Part shown: piece by piece, positions 15,968-27,200 of the stretch | Numbering within the stretch: position 1 is the stretch's first letter | How the letters are laid out: each line of letters opens with the position of its first letter | NCBI GenBank assembly: GCA_022702545.1 | Contig: JAHRBC010000001.1 | Span: 4,712,001-4,776,000 of the forward strand | Source of the DNA: Phycomyces nitens | Taxonomy: Eukaryota; Mucoromycota; Mucoromycetes; Mucorales; Phycomycetaceae | Direction of reading: 5' to 3' | Length of the DNA stretch: 64,000 nt | Program-made: the position numbers and the translations under genes | Notes under the pieces: model-generated | What the model saw: only the letters and a program-made list of their open reading frames with translations | What the model was told of the DNA's origin: nothing | Database searches by the model: none

Positions 15968-16700
15968 TCTTTTTCTCTTTTTTTTTCGCACTTGTAAACT
16001 ACATAAATACATATGCTTAATATTCAACAAGAGAAACTTGCCATTTGTTAAATATAATTTCTGTATTGAATATAAGCCATTGATCCCTTGTTTTCTGTAT
16101 AATCAGTTGGTTGGTAAACTTGCCAAGCCTGTCAATGTTGGTGTGAACATTATTATTTGGTAAGTTTTGGCTGTAGGTTTGTAAATGTACATAAAAGCCA
16201 CATATGTCAAGTGATATTCGATTGTTTCAATATTTCAAAGACGTGAATATTATCACCATGTTTACCTTGACAACTAGGCTCTCAAATGGCTAGTAATAAA
16301 CAACATGTACTTTATGATGACAATATACATGTATACAGGCTCTTTAGTAGTTGATTAATCAATTATAGATTTCCATGATATAAAGGCTTTCTATAGCATA
16401 ACAATAATTATTATGATTTTGTTTATAAATGCGAAATATTTATCAATACTTTCATTTTAAAAGCATTTTGCTTGTGCTGGTCGTGTTTGGCGTATTACCA
16501 ATACTATGGAAACAACTGCTTGTTATACATCTGGCTGCTTTTAACCAAAAAAAAAAACCTTTTGAGTGGTCAAATGTAATACACGCTCTCTGCGTGGGTT
16601 TATTTTTTTTTGCGTTGAAAAATTGTTGGTGGCTTTATTTGACTTTTTCAATAGATACCTTGAAAATATCCTGTTTGATTGATTTACCTTTACTGCCCAA
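15968..16700. other. Intergenic between SMC2 and UNG
   Basis: AT-rich DNA. An open frame from 16429 that runs into the UNG start has no protein-like character and is offset from the UNG frame. Nothing else was seen. Confidence 0.5.
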
Positions 16701-18023
16701 ATGGACAACAAAAAACGTTCTTTGCCCTCATCGGATACGTCTACTGACGCCAAAAGACACTCTTCGGGTTCTAAAAAGCAAGTTACATTAATGTCAATGT
16801 TCAAAATGGGCACACCGACTACTCCAAAGCCAATAGAAAAAACGCAGCCCATTGCTGAATCCAATCAAAATGAATCTAAAGGCGATCTTGATCAGGAGAA
16901 GAGTGAAATAAAAGATCTGGTCATTTCTGAATCCAATGGAAATGAATCCAAGAATAACCTTGGCAATGACGATAAAGAATTAAATGCTATACTTGACCTT
17001 GAGATCACCTACTTGGAAAACGGGTGGTTTAAAGCTCTAAAACCTGAATTGACAAAACAATCATTCTTAAATGTAATATCATATAGTCAGAACTACCTTG
17101 AGGATCCTTCTGACGATTTTCTTTAATCGTATAGCTCAAGCTATTCTTACGCAATGAAAAACTTGCAAAAAAGACCATTTATCCGGCTGGTAAGGCGCGT
17201 TACATCTTTTGTCGCATATGCTAACTCCAAAAACATAAACGTATAAGATGACCAGATCTATAGCTGGTCCAAATTTACACCTTTATCAAAGGTCAAAGTG
17301 GTAATCCTGGGCCAAGGCAAGGATGAACAAGAGACTTGAGAAAATGGAAAAGAAATATCAACCAATTCTTGCTCTTTTAGATCCTTACCATAATGTCAAC
17401 CAAGCCCACGGACTTTGTTTCTCGGTCCTCAAGGGAGTTCCCCCTCCTCCTTCTCTTGTAAATATCTACAAGGCAATTGCTATAGATTATCCTGATTTCA
17501 AAAAGCCAAACCACGGGTAAAGTTTGACATCAAGGGTGGCTTTGTGAATTTAACTCCTTTTATAACAAAATTAAGATATCTTGAGGAATGGGCTAAGCAA
17601 GGTATTCTTATGCTAAACACATCTCTCACTGTTCGTGCACATGAACCCGCAAGCCATTCCAACAAAGGCTGGGAGCAGTTTACTGGTAAATAGGTTGAGG
17701 CAATTTTGCATATTTACAATATTTTTTATAGAGGCAATAATCAATCATTTAAATGAGAAAAAGAAGGGCATTGTCTTTCTACTCTGGGGTGCCCATGCTC
17801 AAAAGAAGGGCTCAAGAATTGACACCAAGGTATGCATATATTACTCTAGAAACCAATTGACCGAGACATTGTTTAGAAACACTTGGTTCTCAAGGCTACC
17901 CACCCGTCACCTCTGTCTGCCCACAGAGGGTTCTTTGAATGCCACCATTTCAAATTGACCAACGAGTATCTTTCAAAGAATGGCAAGGCACCCATCAACT
18001 GGAACTGTCTAGCAGATTCATAA
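16701..18023 (+). CDS. UNG1: Uracil-DNA glycosylase, family 1
   Basis: Seven exons (16701-17072, 17135-17189, 17248-17316, 17381-17516, 17576-17685, 17732-17829, 17877-18023) give 328 residues. Catalytic motifs are present: water-activating GQDPYH, uracil-pocket AHGLCFSV, Pro-rich loop [41 protein letters not shown] and the Leu-insertion loop [12 protein letters not shown]. It removes uracil from DNA to start base excision repair. The first 130 residues are a disordered, Lys/Ser-rich extension with QVTLMSMF at 27-34, similar to a PCNA-binding PIP box, which suggests a nuclear form. The intron 17317-17380 has a GC donor; the Asp codon of GQDPYH is split across it. The gene is complete. Confidence 0.96.
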
Positions 18024-18629
18024 CTAGGATATATGAATGGTCTTTAACAGAAATTATATACTTGTATTATTTATGACTATAAAAAAAAAGGTAGATATTT
18101 GTTAAACATCACAAATCTCACAGATGATACGAGGTAAACAATGAATATAATTCAACACATGTATTGTTGAAAATAAAGAGGTCTTTAAACGGGTAACTTG
18201 CAGGCTTTTTGGTCTTTTTTAGTCTAAAGAGAAACATAGATAGATCTCTACTCTCCTATATTGTCTGTATTCTGAAAAAACACCTCCCCCTTTTTTTGAC
18301 CTCTATAATGTCCTACATTGTAGCAATAACATGACATGTCATTAACCTCATGAGCAGCAAGTATAAATGGCTGCAATAAGTAATTTATTGAATTGCCATT
18401 ATCAACGTCTTTAAAAACATGTCCCTTTGAGGATCCAAAGGGCATACAAATCAGCTCATTCCCTTTAGCGGACGTTTAACCTGCTTGTTCTCCTGGCCAT
18501 CATTTGGTCTTCCTGAAATGGTAAGTGTGACTTTATACAGCAGGATAAAAGGTGGTTGTATGCACATGTGGCAAAAAAGAAGGACCCAAGAAGCAACCGT
18601 TCAACTCACCATTCATCTCCTTTACGCAT
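18024..18629. other. Intergenic between UNG and the TMEM170-like gene
   Basis: No clear exon. A GTAAGT sequence follows an ATG at about 18518-18526, so a short 5' leader exon and intron of the next gene cannot be excluded. Confidence 0.4.
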
Positions 18630-19238
18630 ATGGCAGCGATTCATTTCCGGCTTCCATATGGCTATGAAGAGGCACCTAAATGGCCTGCTCTCTATTGGCC
18701 ATTTGGACATGGATTCAATCCTCTTAATCTTGTAGCCGACATTTCTCATTCGCTTTATTATCTCAATGGTCAGTTCTTATATCTTTCTACAATAAGATCC
18801 AACGAGGTCTCTGGATATTAAGCCCGAAACTCTAGATATCTGGCGCTTTACTATGCTCTGGTCAATTATTTTTTCACTTGTCGTATATCTTCCTGCAGGT
18901 ACGAACTATGATCTTTATATCCATCTAACCTCTTTACAGGTATTTGGGCATTTACCACGTTTGCTAAATCTCGGACATTCAAGTGGAATACGCTGATTAC
19001 TATTCCACTCATATTTGTCTTTGCTGGCTCACTATCATCCTTTGTGATCGGGAGTATTATGGGTATGTTCTCAATTATCCTTCAAAGACTGACATTTATA
19101 TCCGTAGGGGTTGCACTAGCGTTTGTCTATAATTCAGGCTTCTTTGTCATGTCGTCCTGGATCCCTTTCCTGTGGGGTCTTATTCATGTGTTGGTGGTCC
19201 TGGTCGGAAGCTACTCGACAATTACAGCCATTCTTTAG
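18630..19238 (+). CDS. TMEM170-family multi-pass membrane protein
   Basis: Four exons (18630-18768, 18797-18898, 18940-19062, 19108-19238) give 164 residues in one frame. The N-terminus is soluble with aromatic and Pro residues (WPALYWPFGHGFNP). Three hydrophobic helices follow: MLWSIIFSLVVYLPAGIWAF, then LITIPLIFVFAGSLSSFVIG, and last FLWGLIHVLVVLVGSYST. The IWRFTMLWSI segment, the following Lys/Arg loop and the GS(L)..F..G pattern match the TMEM170 family, which in animals shapes ER sheets and the nuclear envelope. The ATG at 18630 is the first in frame after an upstream stop; a leader exon could move it. The family call is by eye. Confidence 0.8.
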
Positions 19239-19503
19239 ACTTAATAGCAAGCTGGTCTTGCCTAATTCCCTCATATCTATATTTTACTTTATTTAATTGA
19301 GCACCCTCTATACTTAATTTTCATAATCAGAGCATCTCTTTTCACCCAATCTTACTCTTTTACAAGAGACCTTGGAAAGCTATACCAAGACCAAAAATCC
19401 TTGTGACCAGACACATGATATATGGCTTATCTTTCTTGTCTAGTCTTTTTCTCTTCTTCCTCTTCTTCCTCTTCTTTAAACTCTTTATTTTATTTTCAAA
19501 AGC

Positions 19504-20753
19504 ATGTTGGCTGCTGTGAGTTGGAGCACAAAAGAGGCTCAAAGCCCTGATATCTTCTGTTTCTAGATATTCGGTAGTCCTGTTTCAATAGAGATCCAAA
19601 TCACAGATATCAAAGGTCGTAAAAGATCCCAACTAAAGCCACAAGAGGACTTGCCTATTTTCTTTGCACAAGAGCCAGTGAGAGGAAGAGTAAAGGTGTA
19701 CCAGCCACCAAGAGACTTGCCCTAAAAAGATCCATAGGTTCTCATCGGTCTACCCAAAGATCAGTTTCTAGACCATCAGGGCATCAGGGTCGAATGTATA
19801 GGGCGTATATGTATGTCTATACTCCAGAACCCACCAGACTCTAAATATGTATAAAAAACCCTCTTAGCAACCACAAGGACCAAAGACTATGATTTTCTCT
19901 ATTTATCACAGGAACTAATCGGACCAAAAAAACAGATGAAGAGCATTGGTTTTGAGTTTGGGTTTATGAATGTGAACAAGCCTTTCGAGTCCTATTACGG
20001 GACACAGATAAAACTAAGGTATTCAATGGCCAAAATGAAGTTTAGAATGATTAGAATTCTATTCAAATAATAGATATTTTGTCCGTGTGATGGTCAAGAC
20101 ACATCTGTCAGATCTGTCACACGAGTCAGATATATTGGTATGCAGTCACATCCAGCACAGACATCCCACAAAGCCATTGAAGATGGAGATTGGCCTGGAC
20201 AACTGTTTGCATATTGAATTCAAATGTAATAAGACAAGGTAAGTGTATTCGATAATCATCACTGCCAACACATTTAGCTATCATTTGGAAGATGTAGTTG
20301 TAGGAAGGATCATCTTTAGGATGGTCCGTATCAAGATTAAGCTCATGGAACTCTGGGTGGTTAGACGGGAATCAATTGGATCTAGTGAGTGTATTGGGTT
20401 CATAGATTGATATTAATCTATACTAGGCCCACTTTTCAATGAGAGCGAGGCCTTGATAAAGTATGAGATAATGGATGGCGAGCCATTCCGTGGTAAGGAC
20501 TCTCGTGTTGGCTGGCAAAGCAATAATTACAATCTAGGCGACTCTATTCCTATCAGGCTGTTCCTTGGTGATTTGCACTTGACACCAACCTTGAAAGGTA
20601 AAGGTTAAAATTAAGAGACTGATGATTTATAAAGTCGTCACAGATGTCAACAAGAAGTTCTCGGTGATATACTTTCTAAGCCTTGTTCTATATGATGAAA
20701 GCAGCAGAAGATACTACAAACAACAAGAAATTGGACTTTATCGACAAGGTTAA
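19504..20753 (+). CDS. VPS26: Retromer subunit Vps26
   Basis: A chain of short exons (19504-19515, 19567-19695, 19738-19810, 19868-20018, 20074 onward to 20753) gives a protein matching Vps26 along its length. Blocks are FFAQEPVRGRVKVLI, DHQGIRVECIGRI, FMNVNKPFESYYGTQIKLRY, MEIGLDNCLHIEFKCNK, YHLEDVVVGRIIF, IKYEIMDGEPFRGDSIPIRL and TPTLKDVNKKFSVIYFLSL. Vps26 has an arrestin-like fold and with Vps35 and Vps29 recycles receptors from endosomes to the Golgi. The C-terminus ends soon after QQEIGLYRQ, shorter than animal Vps26. The 12-nt first exon (MLAA) is the least certain part, though the phase fits. Confidence 0.92.
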
Positions 20754-20869
20754 AAAAAACACAAATGTTGAACTTGTGCCCGCCCAATGAACGAACCCTT
20801 ATCAATCTCGACTTTTTAGTGGACGACGGGATTGCTGTTGATATGGAGTCCTTGTGTTCCGATAGAGGA

Positions 20870-20876
20870 TGATTCA
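20870..20876 (+). promoter_or_regulatory. Possible Gcn4-type site upstream of HIS4
   Basis: TGATTCA lies about 80 bp before the HIS4 ATG, one base off the TGACTCA consensus bound by Gcn4-family bZIP factors in amino-acid biosynthesis genes. A single near-match is weak evidence. Confidence 0.2.
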
Positions 20877-20956
20877 TACTTACATTTGCAAGTCACACTT
20901 CTATTTTTCTTCATTGTACCTTGGGATTGCATTTTGCTTACTCCATTCAATAAACC

Positions 20957-23658
20957 ATGTTTTTGCCATCACTTGATGCGGCTAATGTCGCTGAGGCCTC
21001 TCTCAAGCAGGCCCTCACGTACCTTGGACCAGTCTTCCTTAAGAACGCAACCGTTGAGTCTGTAAAAGAATTAATTCAGCAGACCGGTTCAACCTTGTTC
21101 TGGACCCATGCTTCAACCGTCGAAGAAGCTGTTAAATTGTGGGACGTGGGTGTGTGGAAGGTTGTCTTTGACATTGGCGTATATGCAAATGTCGCACAGG
21201 AGTTGGCCGGAATCCCTGAAGAACGTATCGCCGTCACCTCTTCTCTCGAGAACCCTTTGTTGGACTCTCTCCTGAACTCTCCTGCAGGCGTATCTGCCTT
21301 TATTGTCCAGACAAACCGTAAAGATGCCTTGTCCAACAAGGCATTGGCTAATCAAGCAAAGGCATTCAAGAATGCTCTTTTGGCTGAAGGAGGCCTTCGT
21401 CGTATTGTCGTTCAGGTGAGCGACTTTACCGAATTGAGCCTGGAAGATATTAGCAGTCTCAACGCTATCAATTTGGATACCCTTGTTCCTGCTTCTGTCC
21501 TCACCACCGATCCCAGTGTCAAGGACAAGCTTAATATTGGTGAGGCATTCTTGGCCACTGCCACTACTGACCGTCCCGATGGTCTCTATACAACAATGGT
21601 GGTCGATGAGCGCAACTCTGCCCTGGGCCTTGTTTACTCTAGCAAGGAAAGTGTCAAGGAGTCGATCCGCTTGGGCCAAGGCGTATACCAAAGCAGACGA
21701 CATGGATTGTGGCACAAGGGTCTGACATCAGGTGCTACCCAGACCCTGGTCCGCATCGACTATGATTGCGATGGCGATGCCCTTCGCTTCATTGTTAAGC
21801 AGCATGGTGCAGGTAAATACTCAATAGAATTCGACAAGGTGACTTTTAATTAAATATCTTGTACTCTAGGATTCTGCCATCTCAACACTCGCACTTGCTT
21901 TGGTGCTGATACCGGTTTGGCATCTCTCCAGCAGACTCTTCAGAGCAGAAAGAACAATGCTCCTGCTGGATCTTATACCGCACGTCTTTTCAATGATGCC
22001 AAGCTTCTCAAGTCCAAGATCATGGAGGAGGCCGAAGAATTGTGCGATGCCACTGAAAAGGATGACATTGCATGGGAGGCCGCTGATTTGATCTACTTTG
22101 CTCTCACAAAGTGTGTCAGTGCCGGTGTATCTATTGAGGATATCGAAAAGAACCTTGACAAGAAGGCCCGCAAGGTTACCCGTCGTCCTGGAAATGCCAA
22201 GCCCAAGTGGATTGAGCAAGCTGCTGCACCTGTTGCACCTGTTGCTGCTCCCACCCCCAAGAAGGATGGTAGAATCGAAATGGTGACCTACTCTTCAAGC
22301 GAAATCTCTGCTGAAAAGAGAGCACAGCTCTTGTTGCGCCCCATCATCGACTCTTCTGAGATCACTGCCCGAGTTGCTCCCATCATGAAGGATGTTCGTG
22401 AGCGTGGTGATGCTGCCCTCAAGGACTTTACTGCCAAGTTTGATCGTGTCAAATTGGAGCATGCTACTATCAAGGCACCTTTCAACCCCAAGGACATGGA
22501 GTTGGATCCTCTTACCAAGGCAGCTATCGACCAGGCCTATGAGAATATCTACAAGTTCCATGACGCACAGATGGATCGCGAGACCCTTGTCGTCGAGACC
22601 ATGCCTGGTGTTGTATGCTCTAGATTTGCACGCCCAATTGAAAAGGTTGGTCTGTATGTTCCCGGTGGAACTGCCATCCTTCCTTCGACCACTCTTATGT
22701 TGGGTATCCCTGCCAAGGTTGCTGGCTGTTCCGAGATTGTGATCGCCACTCCTCCCCGTGCCGATGGTACTGTTGTCCCCGAGGTGCTTTATGTCGCACA
22801 CAAGGTCGGTGCTTCCCACGTTGTTCTTGCCGGTGGTGCACAGGCCGTTGCTGCCATGGCATACGGTACCCAGACAGTACCCAAGGTGGACAAGATCTGT
22901 GGTCCTGGTAACCAGTATGTAACTGCCGCCAAAATGGTTGCCCAGAATGATACCTCTTGCCTTGTCTCCATCGACATGCCTGCAGGTCCCTCTGAAGTGT
23001 TGGTTATTGCCGACCATACCTGCAAGCCTTCATACGTTGCTGCTGATCTCTTGTCTCAGGCCGAGCATGGTGTTGATTCCCAGGTTGTCTTGGTCGCTGT
23101 TGACCTCGAGGATTCCATTCTTGCTGCAATTGAAGATGCTATTCACGAACAAGCTATCCGTCTTCCCCGTGTTGATATCATCCGTGAAAGTATTCCCAAG
23201 TCTTATACTCTCCGTGTCAAGACTATGGATGATGCTGTTCGTTTCTCCAATGAATATGCACCTGAGCATCTTATCCTTCACATTGACAATGCTGCCAGAC
23301 TTATTCCTGATATTCAGCATGCTGGAAGTGTCTTTGTTGGTCATTACTCTCCAGAAAGGTAACAAGAACTAGTCAATTTTATTTATTCATTTGGCACCAA
23401 ATCTAATCTGATTATTATTATTATTATAGTATGGGCGACTATGCTTCTGGAACCAACCACACCTTGCCAACCTATGGCTATTCTCGCATGTACTCTGGTG
23501 TGAACACTCTCACATTTGTCAAGCACATTACTTCTCAGGAGCTTACTGCAGAAGGTCTTGACAGACTCGGTGACACTGTCATGAGATTGGCAGAAATCGA
23601 AGGCCTGGATGCCCATCGTAATGCCGTCGCCATCCGTGTTGCTGATATCAGAAAATAA
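20957..23658 (+). CDS. HIS4: Trifunctional histidine biosynthesis protein HIS4 (cyclohydrolase / pyrophosphatase / histidinol dehydrogenase)
   Basis: Three exons (20957-21812, 21870-23358, 23430-23658) give 857 residues. After an N-terminal region of about 200 residues comes the HisI phosphoribosyl-AMP cyclohydrolase domain ([20 protein letters not shown], then [22 protein letters not shown] and CHLNTRTCF). Next is the HisE pyrophosphatase domain ([12 protein letters not shown]). The rest is histidinol dehydrogenase with [12 protein letters not shown], the catalytic EH pair in YAPEHLILH and [16 protein letters not shown]. It catalyses steps 2, 3 and 9-10 of histidine synthesis, and this fusion is characteristic of fungi. 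Codon use is strongly biased toward C-ending codons, as in highly expressed genes here. All domains look intact. Confidence 0.98.
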
Positions 23659-24244
23659 ACTTTATTCTTTTTTTTCATTCCAACAATAATAACAATATCA
23701 ATATCAATAAAAAGAGGTGACATATATCATTATAAATGAATAACTTATTGGGCCTAAAAGAGGTACCTGGATTTCGAGATATTTCTGAACCGTGCATTAC
23801 ATTTGTTCCAGACTCTGTGGGCTGAGTCCCATATTCCCACTATAAATATTTATATACATACATTTGTATCTTAACTATAAAACAACATTATATAGAATTG
23901 AATCTCCCAGAACTTGCCTGGGACCAAAACTATCCCTAGCAAATCACTCCAAATTACATGCCCACACAAAACACAGTGTTTAATCTTATGTAACTTGCAA
24001 TCCCATCCTCTCTATTGTCGGGAATCCAATAGACATCTACGTCACTCAAAATTACGTGTGGTGTCCTACTGGTGCACATAGCGATTTCAATCGTTTTCTT
24101 TTGTGTATCCCCTCTTCCAGGTGCCTCCCTTGAGCTTTGAAAGTCACACGTTTACGATCGAACAGGCAGCAATCAAAGAAGCCAACTTTAGAAAAAGTCT
24201 CTCTTTTTTTTTAACGCATGCCATAATGCTCTGTGGCTACAAAT
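23659..24244. other. Intergenic: HIS4 3' region and NOT1 promoter
   Basis: About 585 bp with no coding signal. It becomes AT-rich after HIS4, and CT-rich stretches precede the NOT1 start. Confidence 0.5.
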
Positions 24245-27200
24245 ATGAGCAGTGAATCAGAAATTTCCAACTCCATACCGAGCCCAAGATCGTCGCCCAT
24301 CTCTAATCGTCCAGCGACAAAGTCCCAAAAAACCAGCCTTGCTCGCATCGTAAAAGCACAGGTCATCCTCTTACTCTCTAGTCTAACCAAAGAAAACTAT
24401 TCAAGAAACGCTTCTGAGATCAAGTCCGTAAGTAAAGCCATCAAAAGGAAGAAGGGGCGCGCGAGTCGTGACTTGGCTTGGGAAACTCGCCGGTGACACA
24501 GCTCCCGTTTGATGATTTCTTAGTCTAACTTCCTTTTCCTTGCCTCTTTCCCTTTTTTATTCTCTTCTTCTTTTTCTTCAGCTCATCGAGACTCACGGAG
24601 AGGGTATTCGTCAACATCTCTTACGATTCATCCTTTCAGAACGTTATAAACGCGGTCCAACAGAAGATTACGCCGCGCCTCATTTCCAACTCTTGAAAGA
24701 AAACGTCATCTTGGACGACAAAACTAGGTCTGAATCCTTTGTCACCTTTAGCCAAGCACTCGAAGCATTCTGTAAAACAGAGTCTTGTATTTACCTTGCT
24801 CTTGAGACTTTTCTCGGCGAACTTAAACTAAACGCGTTTGAGATATTCGCCGTTGCATCTCTTCTAATCTCATCTGCGAGACAGGAGGTCGTCATACAAG
24901 GTAACATTGTTTTCTACAAAGTACATCCTATCCCATTCAATCCACGTAACCTGGTGCCCTGACCCATGTTTTTATCCGGATTTTATCTAGCTATTCCAAT
25001 CATTACCAATAACATTCAACCTGCCACACGCGTCCTAAGTGAACTCGACTCAGTACCAGACATCACTTTATCTTGGACTTTCCAGGCAATACAAAAAAGT
25101 CTAGACTCACATTCAGACATATTCAAAGACGAAGACATCCAAGAATTTGTCTCTCTTGCAGCTAAACATATCTCAGACAAAACGATACCTCAAAAAATAC
25201 AATTATCCCTCGCACGAAAAATGGCAGAGTGAGTACAGTGAGATAATAATAGATGACCAGACCATTCATTAATCTACAACGATATATCAGAAACGGAGAG
25301 GCTGAACAAGGAACTCTCAGCAAAATGGTCTTGGAGGCTGGGTACGAGTGCTGCTCCTCGCCAGCATCTGTACGCGATCTTTTTTCAAAAACCAAGCGAA
25401 AAATAGATGAGAAAGAGGTAGCAGAGACCTTGGGCTGTATGGCCCGAACTTATACCAACATGAGTGGTGTTGGAAATGGATCTTCCCCGGGATCATCCAA
25501 CTGGAATGTCGAGAACTTTGTCACTGTTGTAAAAGAGCTGGTGCGTATTATTTGTGCAGATGTTTGTGTAAGACTCTGGGGCTCACATATACTGATATCT
25601 AGGCCCCTGATTTGGATTGGGAAAAAGTGATTGAGAATCTCGACTATGAACACTTTTTCCTTTATGATACAAAAGGACTTGATATCATTATCCGTGCGTG
25701 GAAGGAGAGCCCAAAGGTAAGAGGATACTGTGCTGTCATTGTTATTATTTTGGTTAATGACAAACACCGCTCTCCCCCTGTTGTGGTATATCATACACCT
25801 GTTTTCTGACTTTACACTTTCTCAGGGGTCTGAACTCTTTCCAGCAAATAAGTTCTTTGGAAAGTGGCATAACCTAAAGGGCCAACTAAGCGCATTATAC
25901 CAAATTGCCCATGTATCCCCGGATGTCCTGAGTATGGTTGCTTTATCTCAACGAAAGGTGATTGAGCTCGAAGATTTCAGTGCTTCAAATGCGCATGTAC
26001 GAGCTGCGGCAGCACAATTGGTAAATGATCAGTTCAACTCTTTGGATTTGATTGAATGTGTATTGGATTTGGCGGATACTCCTGTGGGTGAAGAAGTCAA
26101 GCTCTTCTTAAAGTCCATGATGGGAAAATCACCAGAGCTCGTGTTCCTCGGACTTATACAAATACAGGTAATGCTAATACGGGCAGTAGCAAGAGTATAT
26201 ATACATATATAGAATAAGGAAAAAGAGAACGAGAAAGGTTGGTGCTGTCCTTTGAAGTATCCTAACGGCTGTGTCCTGTATTGATCCATAATTAGCCCAT
26301 AAAAACTCTCATTCACAAAGATATACTGAGTCAACTACTCTTGGTGTACTTGACTGGACACCAAGGAAGTACCCTTGTGTTGACAAAGTTCTGGCAAATC
26401 AACCCAACATTTTTTATCAAGAGTGTTCTTGAACTTTATGCCGAAGATCCGACCTCTTTGATGCGTATTCTTGATTTCACCCATGAGCTCAAGGTTTGAA
26501 GAAAATATTTGAAGAGGACCGAGATTTAACAAGATGTCCTTTGTTTTGTTTTTTTGCGTGTGTATTTAGATCATTCCACAAATGCTAGAAGTTCAACCAT
26601 TTTTCTTTGCGATCGACCTGGCTGCGCTGGCGTCTCGCAGAGAATATTTGAACCTTGAAAAATGGCTTCAGGATAAGATTTCGGAGCACAAGGATGTGTT
26701 TGTCCGCGTGTGCTTGGACTTCTTGGGCCAAAAGATCACAGCCGAGATGTCTCGCCAAGATATTAACCAAGCACCCTCTACTGTTCCCCTTCAGGTAGAT
26801 GTGCTTGGCCTGTTTCTCAAGGTGCTTTCAGAAAGGTAAGTCAGTAGTTTTGAGCGATTGGTAAGTTCAAAAGGTTACTTATTATGATTTACATGATCCT
26901 TTAGCCCAATGACTCCCGATAATGCAGAGCTACTCAAGGATGTCCAGAGTATCTGCTTACAGACCTACCCTAAACTTATGAACATTCGCACCCAGGCAGA
27001 ACCAGGTTCAACCGGGGCTGAAGTTTCGTTCAACCCCGAGGTAGAGAAAGAATCCAACTCAAACTACGAACGGATCTATAGTGGAGAACTTTCGCTTGAA
27101 GACTTTATCGAGCGTCTAAAGAGCTACAGCACATCAAAGGACCCACGTGAGCAGGATCTATATGCGTGTATGATCCACAATCTATTTGACGAGTATAGTT

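Noticed and set aside
16429..16791. 120-codon hydrophobic frame overlapping the UNG start
   Set aside because: It overlaps the UNG exon in another frame and has no splice partners; it is AT-rich by chance.
21113..23017. Antisense frames of 200 and 240 codons opposite HIS4
   Set aside because: They are shadows of biased HIS4 codons, and HIS4 itself is certain.
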